A stretch of DNA of 7,376 nt from Candidatus Woesearchaeota archaeon (GTDB taxonomy: Archaea > Nanobdellota > Nanobdellia > Woesearchaeales > JACQNA01): positions 1 through 7,376 of the forward strand of contig JACQNA010000064.1 in the NCBI GenBank assembly GCA_016203335.1, read 5' to 3'. The notes below the pieces were generated by a model, which was not told the origin of the DNA, made no database searches, and worked only from the letters and a program-made list of their open reading frames with translations. The position numbers were made by a program, and so were the translations under genes. The stretch's first letter is position 1; every line of letters begins with the position of its first letter. Positions 1 to 6,687 of this stretch are shown here, piece by piece.

Positions 1-10
1 ATATAACACA

Positions 11-217
11 ATGAAATTCGAATACGATAAGGAAGCTGATGCAGCTTATATCTACATAGAATACCCTATCAAGGACAAACAAGTAAAGAATACTATAGAA
101 TTAAACGACAACATTGTCCTTGACTTTGACAGTAAAGGGAAACTTCTTGGCGTGGAAATTCTGGATGCAAGCAAAATAGTAAAGAAAGATGCTCTTTTAA
201 AGGCAGAATTGTCGTGA
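11..217 (+). CDS. DUF2283 family small protein
   Basis: Complete 68-residue protein of the DUF2283 type. The N-terminal signature YDKEADAAYIYI (residues 5-16) and the second half, DNIVLDFD..GKLLGVEILDAS (33-54), match the family's usual length and pattern. DUF2283 genes are often found next to a DUF4258 gene in toxin-antitoxin-like pairs, but the biochemical role is not established. Any partner would lie left of the window, since only ten bases precede the ATG and no promoter or ribosome site can be judged. There is no signal peptide or membrane segment. The gene is clearly richer in A/T than the operon that follows, which suggests a different history. Family assignment is fairly sure; the antitoxin role is inferred from family context only. 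Confidence 0.85.
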   Translation: MKFEYDKEADAAYIYIEYPIKDKQVKNTIELNDNIVLDFDSKGKLLGVEILDASKIVKKDALLKAELS

Positions 218-250
218 TGTACAAATGCTAAGTATCAGCCACAGAAAACA

Positions 251-258
251 ATATAAAT
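251..258 (+). promoter_or_regulatory. Archaeal TATA box for the SDR operon
   Basis: The box ATATAAAT is preceded by the purine-rich stretch AGAAAACA, which resembles a BRE (TFB recognition element). Its centre is about 26 bases before the ATG at 280, so transcription should begin at or next to the start codon and give a leaderless mRNA. No Shine-Dalgarno motif precedes that ATG, which fits. The box lies in the 62-base gap after the DUF2283 gene. Confidence 0.7.
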
Positions 259-279
259 CCACCGCCAACACGCAGCATC

Positions 280-1272
280 ATGCATGCTTTTCCCTCATTG
301 GCAGGCGCCCGCATCCTCATCACCGGCGGATTGGGCTTTATCGGCAGCAATCTCGCGCAGTATGGTGTCGCCCAGGGAGCTCAGGTCACCCTGCTCACCA
401 ACCAGCTGAAAACGCTCGCCAATATCAGGGAGATTAAGGATAAGGTAGAGATTCTTCAGGGCGACATCACCAATTATCATGACCTCACTGCTGCAGTCAA
501 GAGCAAGGACATCATCTTTCACCTTGCCGGGCAGACCAGCGGCATCACCTCCATGGAAGATCCCTGGCTGGACATCAGGGCGAACCTCACCGGCACCATG
601 AATATCCTGGAAAACTGCCGCGTCCATAATGACCAAGCTCAGTTTGTCACCACGGGCAGCATCACCCAGGCAGGCCCTGTCCAGAGCCTCCCGATAACCG
701 GGGATGAGCGGGACAATCCGCTGAGCATCTATGAAGTCAACAAGATGGTGTGCGAGAAATATGCCATGATCTACCATCGGGCATACGGCTTTTCAGCCAC
801 CTGCCTCCGCCTTGCTACCCTATACGGCGAGCGCCAGCAGCTCACCAGCCCAAGATTCGGCATCACCAATTATTTCATCGGCAGGATTTTCCGAAACGAG
901 CCCATTATTATTTACGACAAAGGTGAGTTCTACCGTGATTACCTGTATGTTGGCGATGTTATCAATGCCTTGCTTCTTGCGGCATCCAAAAATGCCTCAG
1001 GCAAGGTCTTTCCCATCGGCACCAACAGGAAAACAAAATTCATCGCCATGGTGCAGGAAGTGATTGCAGCCATGCAGGAGATAGCAGGGATTGCAGGATC
1101 CTACCGGTTTGTGGAATTTCCCGCAGAGCACAGGAAGGTTGATGTCGGCGATTCCCAGGTAGACTACCGGAAATTCCACGAGGCAACTGGCTGGGAGCCA
1201 AAGATTATGTTCCCGGAAGGGATCAGGAAGACTATTGCCTTCTACCAGAAGCGCAGGCTGGAGTATCTATGA
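280..1272 (+). CDS. Extended-SDR NAD(P)-dependent epimerase/dehydratase (tandem copy 1)
   Basis: A 330-residue extended short-chain dehydrogenase/reductase of the nucleotide-sugar epimerase/dehydratase type, expected in the cytoplasm. The Rossmann motif TGGLGFIG is at residues 15-22, HLAGQTS (81-87) replaces the usual HLAA, a TTGS segment (124-127) supplies the Ser/Thr, and the catalytic pair is Y151 and K155. The C-terminal substrate domain ends with GWEP (304-307) and a GIRKTIAFY helix. After the second beta strand, where NAD-using members usually have Asp, the sequence is LLTNQLK, so cofactor preference may differ or binding may be weak. The ATG at 280 is the only one downstream of an in-frame stop at 229-231 and fits a leaderless start. 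It is followed by a paralogue overlapping by four bases. The fold is certain; substrate is unknown (UDP-, GDP- or dTDP-sugar all possible). Confidence 0.9.
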   Translation: MHAFPSLAGARILITGGLGFIGSNLAQYGVAQGAQVTLLTNQLKTLANIREIKDKVEILQGDITNYHDLTAAVKSKDIIFHLAGQTSGITSMEDPWLDIRANLTGTMNILENCRVHNDQAQFVTTGSITQAGPVQSLPITGDERDNPLSIYEVNKMVCEKYAMIYHRAYGFSATCLRLATLYGERQQLTSPRFGITNYFIGRIFRNEPIIIYDKGEFYRDYLYVGDVINALLLAASKNASGKVFPIGTNRKTKFIAMVQEVIAAMQEIAGIAGSYRFVEFPAEHRKVDVGDSQVDYRKFHEATGWEPKIMFPEGIRKTIAFYQKRRLEYL

Positions 1273-2276
1273 GCTACCGGATCAACCGGATGGATGGTGA
1301 AGAGGTGCTTATTCTCGGCGGCATGGGCGCGGTGGGAAGCAACCTTGCGCATCAGGCAGTGAGCCTCGGCGCCAGGGTCACGATATTCGACAATTTCATG
1401 GAGGGGACCGGCGCAAACCCGGCAAATATCAAGGAGATCAAAGACCAGCTCGCCATCATCCGGGGAGATATCCGCAACCTTGATGCCCTTAGCCAGGCAG
1501 TCAGGGGAAAATCCATCATCTTCAACTGCGCTGCCCAGGTCAACCACATCCTCTCCATGCAGAACCCGTTCCTGGACATTGACATCAACTGCATGGGCCA
1601 GATCAATGTGCTGGAGGCGTGCAGAAGGCACAATGACGCTGCCAGGATTGTCTATACCGGGACCAGGGGGCAGAGCGGAGCTGCATTATACTCCCCGATT
1701 GATGAGCAGCATCCGGACAATCCGACAGATGTCTATGGCGCGGACAAGCTCGCATCAGAATGGTATCACCTACTTTACCATAAGCATTACGGCATCTGGA
1801 CAACATCGCTGCGGATGACTAATACCTATGGTCCAAGAGCGCAGATCATCCATCCCACATACAGCATCATCAACTGGGTGATTGGCAAAGCAATTCTTAA
1901 TCAGGAGATAACCGTCTTCAAGCCGGGAACGCAGCTGAGGGATACCAATTATATGCAGGATGCAGTGGACGCCCTCTTCCTTGCTGCCCAGAACAAGAGC
2001 GCCAATGGCGAGATGTTTGTGCTCGGCTCTGGGCAGGGCATCCCATTCATTGAGCTGGTAAAGCTGATCATCTCCATCGCTGGTACCGGCACGTATAAGC
2101 TGGTGGACTGGCCTGCTGACCGGAGAAACATCGAGACCGGCAGCGTCATCCTCAACCACGGCAAGATCAAGGCCATGCTCGGCTGGGAGCCAAAGACTCC
2201 CCTAGAAGAGGGCATCCGCAAGACCATTGATTTCTACCGGCTGAACTTTAATGAATATCTGCAGCAGCCGCAATAA
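1269..2276 (+). CDS. Extended-SDR NAD-dependent epimerase/dehydratase (tandem copy 2)
   Basis: A 335-residue paralogue of the preceding gene, colinear with it over the whole length. Shared landmarks are the Rossmann Gly motif, an (I)(R/K)EIKD segment, GWEPK near residue 305 and EGIRKTI.FY. Here the Gly motif is LGGMGAVG (16-23), with Leu in place of the usual Thr, and the ribose-binding Asp is present (D41), suggesting NAD. Y156 and K160 form the YxxxK pair, and TGT (130-132) is the candidate Ser/Thr site. The ATG at 1269 overlaps the upstream TGA as ATGA, with GGAG at 1260-1263 five bases ahead, so translation is probably coupled. A second Met at residue 8 is possible, but the first start aligns better with copy 1. 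Likely a nucleotide-sugar epimerase or dehydratase; substrate unknown. The two copies may be successive enzymes or form a heteromer (inference). Confidence 0.9.
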   Translation: MSYRINRMDGEEVLILGGMGAVGSNLAHQAVSLGARVTIFDNFMEGTGANPANIKEIKDQLAIIRGDIRNLDALSQAVRGKSIIFNCAAQVNHILSMQNPFLDIDINCMGQINVLEACRRHNDAARIVYTGTRGQSGAALYSPIDEQHPDNPTDVYGADKLASEWYHLLYHKHYGIWTTSLRMTNTYGPRAQIIHPTYSIINWVIGKAILNQEITVFKPGTQLRDTNYMQDAVDALFLAAQNKSANGEMFVLGSGQGIPFIELVKLIISIAGTGTYKLVDWPADRRNIETGSVILNHGKIKAMLGWEPKTPLEEGIRKTIDFYRLNFNEYLQQPQ

Positions 2277-2277
2277 G

Positions 2278-2286
2278 CTTAAAAAT
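2278..2286 (+). promoter_or_regulatory. Possible internal TATA box
   Basis: CTTAAAAAT lies in the 30-base gap between the second epimerase and the phosphatase gene, centred about 25 bases before the ATG at 2307. That is the right distance for a leaderless internal transcript. It could equally be chance A/T richness, because a purine-rich AAGGGGGA (2288-2295) also precedes the ATG and could serve as a ribosome site, though its 11-base spacing is long. Confidence 0.35.
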
Positions 2287-2306
2287 GAAGGGGGATTTGC
2301 AGTACC

Positions 2307-3191
2307 ATGCCCAAGAGTTCCAAGCTGATAGACTACACCGCCATCGGCCTCGCTGCGCTGCAGAAAGCATACGCCAGGCAGCTGGAGCTCCTCGCCGACG
2401 GCACCATCAATGGGTTTGTTAAGACCAACAGTCAGGGCGACCGGGCGATGGTCGGCGACATCGAGTCAGAGTCTGTAGTTATTGATTATCTTAAAGAGCA
2501 GAAATTTCCCTGCAGGATTATTGCAGAAGAGCATAGAACAATCAATCTTGCTCCCTCACCACAATACCTCGTCATCCTCGACGGCATTGACGGCAGTTCC
2601 GGCATGCGGGCAAACCCGAAAAGCAGGTGCGGAACAATCATTGCCATTGCGCCAAACCTGAATCCGCGCTATAACGAGTTCATCTTCGCCGGCATCACCG
2701 AATTTGCAACCAGGCGGATAGTCTATGCGATAAAAGGAAAAGGCGCATACCTTCTCCAGGCAGAAACTGCACGAAGGATTATGAGGCAGCCCCATCACGG
2801 ACAGCTCCGCATTGAGGTAGATAATCCCCAGCACTGGCCGGATTACGCATCCGAGATGGGGGCAAACTTGGGCGGCATATTTGACCTCACCAGGCGGACA
2901 TTTTCCGATAAGCTTAGGGGCAGGTTCCCCATCAAAGGAGTCGCTTCCAGCGGCGCCATGTGCATTGATCTGGTGCTGGGAGAAGCGGACATCATCGGCG
3001 GCGTGATTGCCAAGGGAGTGTTTGAGCCGCCTGCAGAATACGTCCTAATCCACGAGATCGGCGGCGTCCTGACAGATATGCGCGGCAATGATATCGGCAA
3101 CGAATACTGGCTTACCTACGGCAGGCCGCTCTCTCCCCTAATCCGGGCAGCCTCATCAGAATCAGCAAAAACATTCCTCTCGCTCCTATGA
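2307..3191 (+). CDS. Inositol monophosphatase / archaeal FBPase superfamily phosphatase
   Basis: A 294-residue member of the metal-dependent IMPase/FBPase superfamily, which removes phosphate from inositol, sugar or nucleotide phosphates using Mg2+. The order of motifs fits: K39 and D51 near the N-terminus, AEEH (73-76, the GEE motif with E74/E75), DGIDGSS (92-98, the DPxDGT/S motif with D92 and D95), and near the C-terminus FEPPAEY followed by HEIGG (249-253), where the family has W-D-x-A-A then E-x-G-G. The last metal ligand, usually Asp, is Glu here (E240), the preceding Trp is Phe, and Pro of DPxD is Gly. Metal-binding residues are otherwise kept, so activity is likely but specificity may be unusual. 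It overlaps the next gene as ATGA. Within an SDR operon it probably dephosphorylates a sugar or cyclitol intermediate (inference). Confidence 0.85.
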   Translation: MPKSSKLIDYTAIGLAALQKAYARQLELLADGTINGFVKTNSQGDRAMVGDIESESVVIDYLKEQKFPCRIIAEEHRTINLAPSPQYLVILDGIDGSSGMRANPKSRCGTIIAIAPNLNPRYNEFIFAGITEFATRRIVYAIKGKGAYLLQAETARRIMRQPHHGQLRIEVDNPQHWPDYASEMGANLGGIFDLTRRTFSDKLRGRFPIKGVASSGAMCIDLVLGEADIIGGVIAKGVFEPPAEYVLIHEIGGVLTDMRGNDIGNEYWLTYGRPLSPLIRAASSESAKTFLSLL

Positions 3192-4126
3192 ACATCCTCG
3201 TCACCGGCGGATTAGGGCATATCGGCTCCCAGCTGATTCGCGAATTGGCAAACCGAAAAGATGTGGAGACCATTCGCATCCTGGACAATCTCCTCACCCA
3301 GCGCTACTGCTCCCTCTTCTACCTTCCGGAGGGCAGGTATGAATTCATTGAGGGAGACATCACCGACGCTGCCGCTGTCCGCCAGGCTATGCAGGATATT
3401 GACATGGTTGTCCATCTTGCCGCAATCACTGACGCGCCCTCTACTATTGCGAAGCCGGAGGAAACCCATAAGGTAAACTATATCGGCACTGAAATCGCAT
3501 TGCACGCTGCTCTGCAGGCAAGCGTCAAAAAATTCCTCTTTCCCTCGACAACCAGCGTTTATGGCGAGGCAGAGGGCATTGTTGATGAGGATTCTCCTGA
3601 AGAGATCTACAAGCCTGCAAGCCCCTATGCAACGGCAAAATTCGCCGCAGAGAAGCTGGTGAAGAATGCATATTTAGAGCATGGGCTCCACACCACTGTG
3701 CTCCGCATGGGAACCATATTCGGAACAAGCATCGGCATGCGCTTCCATACCGCGGTCAACAAATTCTGCTACCTCGCAGCATTAGGCAGGCCGCTCACTG
3801 TCTGGGAAGATGCACTGGACCAGAAGCGGCCCTATCTGGGGCTGAACGATGCTGCCCGCGCCTTTGCCTTTATTGAGCAGCACGGCAAAGCAGGAGAGCT
3901 CTACAATGTGGTGACTGAGAACTACACCGTAAGGCAGGTAGTGGATGCCATCCGCGCGGTGGTCCCGGACGTGCAGATACAGCTGACCAAATCCCCGATT
4001 CTCAACCAGAAGTCCTACCATGTCGCGAGCGGGAAGATACGGAAGCTCGGATTTGCCTATGTTGATAACTTAGACGAGCAGATTAAGAATACCATCAACT
4101 TGTTTAGGGGGATACACCATGCCTGA
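3188..4126 (+). CDS. Canonical extended-SDR NAD-dependent epimerase/dehydratase (UDP-glucose 4-epimerase-like)
   Basis: A 312-residue extended SDR with a complete set of motifs: TGGLGHIG (6-13), Asp at the end of strand two (D33, in ILDNL) indicating NAD, GDITD (56-60), HLAA (76-79), STTSVYG (120-126) and the catalytic Y147/K151 in PYATAK. The chain is close to the usual 310-330 residues of GalE-like nucleotide-sugar epimerases and dehydratases. It is more distant from the two upstream SDRs than they are from each other, and its active site is the most conventional of the three. The ATG overlaps the phosphatase stop (ATGA), and no Shine-Dalgarno motif is seen before it, so re-initiation after the upstream stop is likely. 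Activity on an NDP-sugar is expected; which sugar and whether it epimerises C4, C2 or dehydrates cannot be told. Confidence 0.9.
   Translation: MNILVTGGLGHIGSQLIRELANRKDVETIRILDNLLTQRYCSLFYLPEGRYEFIEGDITDAAAVRQAMQDIDMVVHLAAITDAPSTIAKPEETHKVNYIGTEIALHAALQASVKKFLFPSTTSVYGEAEGIVDEDSPEEIYKPASPYATAKFAAEKLVKNAYLEHGLHTTVLRMGTIFGTSIGMRFHTAVNKFCYLAALGRPLTVWEDALDQKRPYLGLNDAARAFAFIEQHGKAGELYNVVTENYTVRQVVDAIRAVVPDVQIQLTKSPILNQKSYHVASGKIRKLGFAYVDNLDEQIKNTINLFRGIHHA
4106..4112 (+). promoter_or_regulatory. Ribosome binding site for the FabG-like SDR
   Basis: AGGGGGA, inside the end of the upstream epimerase gene, can pair with the 3' end of 16S rRNA with one G-U pair. It sits six bases before the ATG at 4119 and supports that start despite the eight-base overlap with the upstream gene. 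Confidence 0.55.
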
Positions 4127-4952
4127 AAAGCTTCTCGAAGGGAAAGTTGCATTAATCACCGGCGGCTCCCGGGGAATCGGAAGGGCAATCAGCGAAATGT
4201 ATGCCGCACACGGCGCAAGAGTCGTTATTAATTACTCAGCAGCCGCTGATAAAAGTTTTGGTGATCCGGTAAAGGATGTGCTTAGAATCATCCAACAAAG
4301 ATACGGAGATGTTGCGCATGCCTATGAAGCAGACATCGCCCAATTAGATAAGCATCAAGCGATGATTGATGATGTTCTTGCTGCATTTGGAAGACTGGAT
4401 ATTCTCGTAAACAATGTAGGCATATGCCCCTTTGTCCCCTTGCACCAGCTCACTCCCGAGCTCTATGACCAGACATTTGCCGTGAACATCAGGGGACCGA
4501 CTTTCCTCACGCAAAAAGCAGTGCAGGCAATGCTGCAGAATCCGCCGAATGAATACGGGCTGCGCGGCTCCATCATCAACATCGGTTCCATCAGCGGAAA
4601 AAACACTGGCGGAAATCTGCAGCATCATTACTGCCAAACCAAAGCAGCGATGCACGCATTTACCGCAACGCTTGCCCAGAACTACGGGCCCAGCGGAATT
4701 CGGGCAAATACGATTGCGCCGGGGGTGGTGTTCACCGACATCAACAAAGAGATATTCTTACAGTCACCGCAAAAAGAATTAGATGCGATGCTCCGCGCGA
4801 TTCCGCTCCGGCGAGGCGCTTCACCCGAAGATATCGCCGGAACAGCAGTATTTTTGGGATGCGACTATGTATCGCGCTACGTCACTGGCGCGCTGATTGA
4901 TGTGAGCGGCGGCCTGCACGTCGTTGTTGCCGGCGACGAATTGGAAAATTGA
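4119..4952 (+). CDS. Classical SDR oxidoreductase (FabG-like)
   Basis: A 277-residue classical short-chain dehydrogenase/reductase. TGGSRGIG (14-21), whose Arg together with the lack of an acidic residue after strand two (VVINYS) favours NADPH, is followed by NNVG (98-101), N123, S157 and Y171/K175 (YCQTK), a full catalytic tetrad. IAPG (199-202) and the C-terminal VTGALIDVSGG are typical of the family. It interconverts a ketone and an alcohol; the product may be a sugar, polyol, cyclitol or acyl group. It is somewhat longer than FabG (about 245 residues) because of extra residues near 42-62 and 141-149 and a C-terminal tail. The gene overlaps the preceding epimerase by eight bases and is the last of the operon, so a sugar or cyclitol substrate is more likely than fatty acid synthesis (inference). 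The first third seems slightly richer in A/T than its neighbours. Confidence 0.88.
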   Translation: MPEKLLEGKVALITGGSRGIGRAISEMYAAHGARVVINYSAAADKSFGDPVKDVLRIIQQRYGDVAHAYEADIAQLDKHQAMIDDVLAAFGRLDILVNNVGICPFVPLHQLTPELYDQTFAVNIRGPTFLTQKAVQAMLQNPPNEYGLRGSIINIGSISGKNTGGNLQHHYCQTKAAMHAFTATLAQNYGPSGIRANTIAPGVVFTDINKEIFLQSPQKELDAMLRAIPLRRGASPEDIAGTAVFLGCDYVSRYVTGALIDVSGGLHVVVAGDELEN

Positions 4953-4979
4953 GTATAGTATGCTGGAAACTGCATATTC

Positions 4980-4987
4980 TTATAAAT
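4980..4987 (+). promoter_or_regulatory. TATA box for the Nudix-methyltransferase unit
   Basis: TTATAAAT lies in the 75-base gap after the SDR operon. Transcription would start about 26 bases downstream, near 5010, giving a short leader of roughly 18 bases before the ATG at 5028. That leader could include part of the purine run GAGAGGAG. The site implies that the two downstream genes form a separate transcription unit. Confidence 0.6.
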
Positions 4988-5007
4988 CGTCAGGAGATTC
5001 CCGGATA

Positions 5008-5015
5008 GAGAGGAG
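5008..5015 (+). promoter_or_regulatory. Shine-Dalgarno-like purine run deciding the start of the Nudix-like gene
   Basis: GAGAGGAG ends immediately before an in-frame TTG at 5016 and 12 bases before the ATG at 5028. A ribosome site cannot serve a start codon directly abutting it, so the ATG is preferred, although the spacing is longer than usual. Confidence 0.4.
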
Positions 5016-5027
5016 TTGGAACATACC

Positions 5028-5999
5028 ATGGAACGGCGAATTGATGTCTATCCCTTTGGCGGAAGGCCAGTAACCGTCACGCCAACGGACACTGTGCTGG
5101 TAGTATCCCCGCCATTGCAGGAGTACATTACAGCGCAATGGAAGCCCCTCAGTCAGAAAGGGTACAAAAGCGGATGGCTGCCTCTGGTCACCAAGCTGCG
5201 CTTCAGCAGGAAAAAAGCAGACATTGTTGCCGGGGCAATGACCTATGCGCAAACCAATGGATGTGTACAGGCCATCCTCAATGATGAGCCATGTGCGCCA
5301 CCCAGAATAAATAATCTTTCCGTAAGCGTTATTCCGCTGACGAGTGATGGCTATGTCTTGCTGAGCAGGAGGAATCCTGCCTTAGCGCATGCAGGAGGGG
5401 TCTGGAACTTTCCCGGCGGATACATGGGTTCTATCCAGTTTGACAGGGCAAACTGCGATGCCCCTGCATATCGTACTGATCCGCGGCTCTATGATATTAG
5501 GGCGCAGCTGGATTTGCGGATTGCCCATCAGGAATTCCATGGCCTCCAGCCGGAAGACATCACCTTCATCAACGGCCCTGACCGGCTTCCTGATGCCCTT
5601 GCCTTCGGCACCTATCATTCATTTGAGATGGAGCTCGGCGTTGTTGCCCGATTCCGGAAAACAAGAGTCGAGCTTACGGAGCATATCAGAAGATATGAAG
5701 TTGAACAGGGCAAACCAGAGCACACTGAGTTTACATTTATCGATGCAGGTGACTTGGATAGGCTGCTGGCCAATCAGGCATCCCTGTATGCAGAAGACCC
5801 GAGAACATACCGCAGCAGCAACCCGACCAGGCAAATAGTGCTGGACGATAATATCGGCGAGCTCGCCGGCGGCTCCTTGCAGCAGATAACAGGTACTGGT
5901 CCCCGCACAGAAACCAGAGAACGATTGGAACAGAGATTGGGGCTCCGTATTCATGATACCACGAAGAGAATCACCTATGCCTTCCCCGAACGCTACTGA
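5028..5999 (+). CDS. Nudix-fold protein with a disrupted Nudix box
   Basis: A 323-residue protein, longer than simple Nudix hydrolases (about 130-200). Residues about 95-240 look like a Nudix domain: SVSVIPLTSDGYVLLSRR (98-115), then VWNFPGGYM (125-133), and later EFTFID (234-239). The catalytic Nudix box, normally G-x5-E-x7-REUxEExGU, is not intact. After GG (130-131) the first Glu position is Q137, a loop of about 20 extra residues follows, and the REUxEExGU-like piece is RIAHQEFHGL (164-173), lacking most metal-binding Glu. The protein may be non-hydrolytic or act on an unusual substrate (inference). The N-terminal 95 residues and the tail after 245 are not recognised. ATG at 5028 is chosen over TTG at 5016, which would add four residues. 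The end overlaps the methyltransferase gene. Confidence 0.7.
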   Translation: MERRIDVYPFGGRPVTVTPTDTVLVVSPPLQEYITAQWKPLSQKGYKSGWLPLVTKLRFSRKKADIVAGAMTYAQTNGCVQAILNDEPCAPPRINNLSVSVIPLTSDGYVLLSRRNPALAHAGGVWNFPGGYMGSIQFDRANCDAPAYRTDPRLYDIRAQLDLRIAHQEFHGLQPEDITFINGPDRLPDALAFGTYHSFEMELGVVARFRKTRVELTEHIRRYEVEQGKPEHTEFTFIDAGDLDRLLANQASLYAEDPRTYRSSNPTRQIVLDDNIGELAGGSLQQITGTGPRTETRERLEQRLGLRIHDTTKRITYAFPERY

Positions 6000-6597
6000 C
6001 CGCACATCAGCCGTCCGCTCCTTCTACGACGGGCTCGCCTCGAGTTATGATACCCATCTCACCAGGCGAATTTACGAGAAATTAGTCATCTCGCTGCTGA
6101 AAAAACACATCCCTCCGGGCAAGCGCATCCTGGACATTGGCTGCGGCACTGGAAAGTATTTACACGCCATCCATCCCTCCCGCGGCCTTGGCATAGACAT
6201 CTCACCAAAGATGGTTGCCATCGCGCAGCAGCAGGCTGCAAAAAACCTCTCCTTTTTCATCGCTGATGCAGCAGCGCTCTCCCTAAAGGAAACCTTTGAC
6301 TATATCATCGCGATCGAGACCATCGCGTACTGGCCTGACCCGGATGCAGCATTAGCGAGCATCAGGAAGCTCTGCACCCCGGAAACCAAGGTTATCGTCC
6401 TCTCCCCCAATCCGTTCTGGGACGCCCCGCTGCAGCTCCTGGAAAAGCTCGGCCTCAAGACCGCAGACATCCAGCGGAATCTTCCGGCAAAAAGGCAGCT
6501 CCACGCGCTTTTCGCCAGGCACGGCTTCTCGGTTAAGGTATCAAGAAAGCTCTTTGGCTTGCAATATCTTGTTCAGGGAAGGCCGAGAATGCCTTAA
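5977..6597 (+). CDS. Class I SAM-dependent methyltransferase
   Basis: A 206-residue Rossmann-type methyltransferase using S-adenosylmethionine. After an N-terminal FYDGLASSYD segment (16-25), typical of the Methyltransf_11/25 group, come motif I ILDIGCGTG (51-59), the acidic residue after strand two in GIDIS (72-76; D74), an IADAA segment (95-99) and motif II/IV FDYIIAIETIAYWPDP (107-122). Substrate is unknown; small molecules such as quinones, sugars or lipids are typical for this group. Start: the ATG at 5977 overlaps the Nudix-like gene by 23 bases and has a weak purine stretch (GAAGAGAA, 5962-5969) ahead. An ATG at 5953 would add eight residues and cannot be excluded. It probably shares a transcript with the Nudix-like gene. 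Confidence 0.88.
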   Translation: MPSPNATDRTSAVRSFYDGLASSYDTHLTRRIYEKLVISLLKKHIPPGKRILDIGCGTGKYLHAIHPSRGLGIDISPKMVAIAQQQAAKNLSFFIADAAALSLKETFDYIIAIETIAYWPDPDAALASIRKLCTPETKVIVLSPNPFWDAPLQLLEKLGLKTADIQRNLPAKRQLHALFARHGFSVKVSRKLFGLQYLVQGRPRMP

Positions 6598-6656
6598 TGG
6601 CTCAATGGCAGTGCATACAGCGGATGCTCACCACACATGGGCGAGTTAAGCAAAAG

Positions 6657-6666
6657 TTATTTATAG
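6657..6666 (+). promoter_or_regulatory. TATA box for the toxin-antitoxin-like pair
   Basis: TTATTTATAG, preceded by the purine-rich GCAAAAG, is centred about 26 bases before the ATG at 6688 and predicts a leaderless transcript starting at that codon. No Shine-Dalgarno motif is present ahead of the ATG. The rest of the 90-base gap after the methyltransferase shows no gene or clear hairpin. Confidence 0.68.
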
Positions 6667-6687
6667 TAGCCTTATGCATCCTCCCTT

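Noticed and set aside
225..437. A plus-strand open frame beginning just after the DUF2283 gene
   Set aside because: Its product is a low-pattern His/Arg-rich chain out of frame with the epimerase, and it runs across the operon promoter.
295..777. A 160-codon open frame on the minus strand
   Set aside because: It lies entirely inside the first epimerase, whose protein has clear SDR motifs; the antisense product shows no family pattern and is a shadow of GC-rich coding sequence.
5016..5018. TTG as the start of the Nudix-like gene
   Set aside because: The purine run GAGAGGAG abuts it with no spacing, and an ATG follows four codons later in the same frame.
5389..5838. A 149-codon plus-strand open frame inside the Nudix-like gene
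   Set aside because: The translation is Ser/Arg-rich and patternless, and the overlapping frame contains the recognisable Nudix strands.
5619..6005. Minus-strand open frame across the Nudix-methyltransferase junction
   Set aside because: It is antisense to two supported genes, with no recognisable domain and no promoter or ribosome site noted.
6598..6656. Possible small RNA or terminator after the methyltransferase
   Set aside because: No convincing stem-loop, T-run or tRNA-like structure is visible; only the TATA element at its right end is supported.
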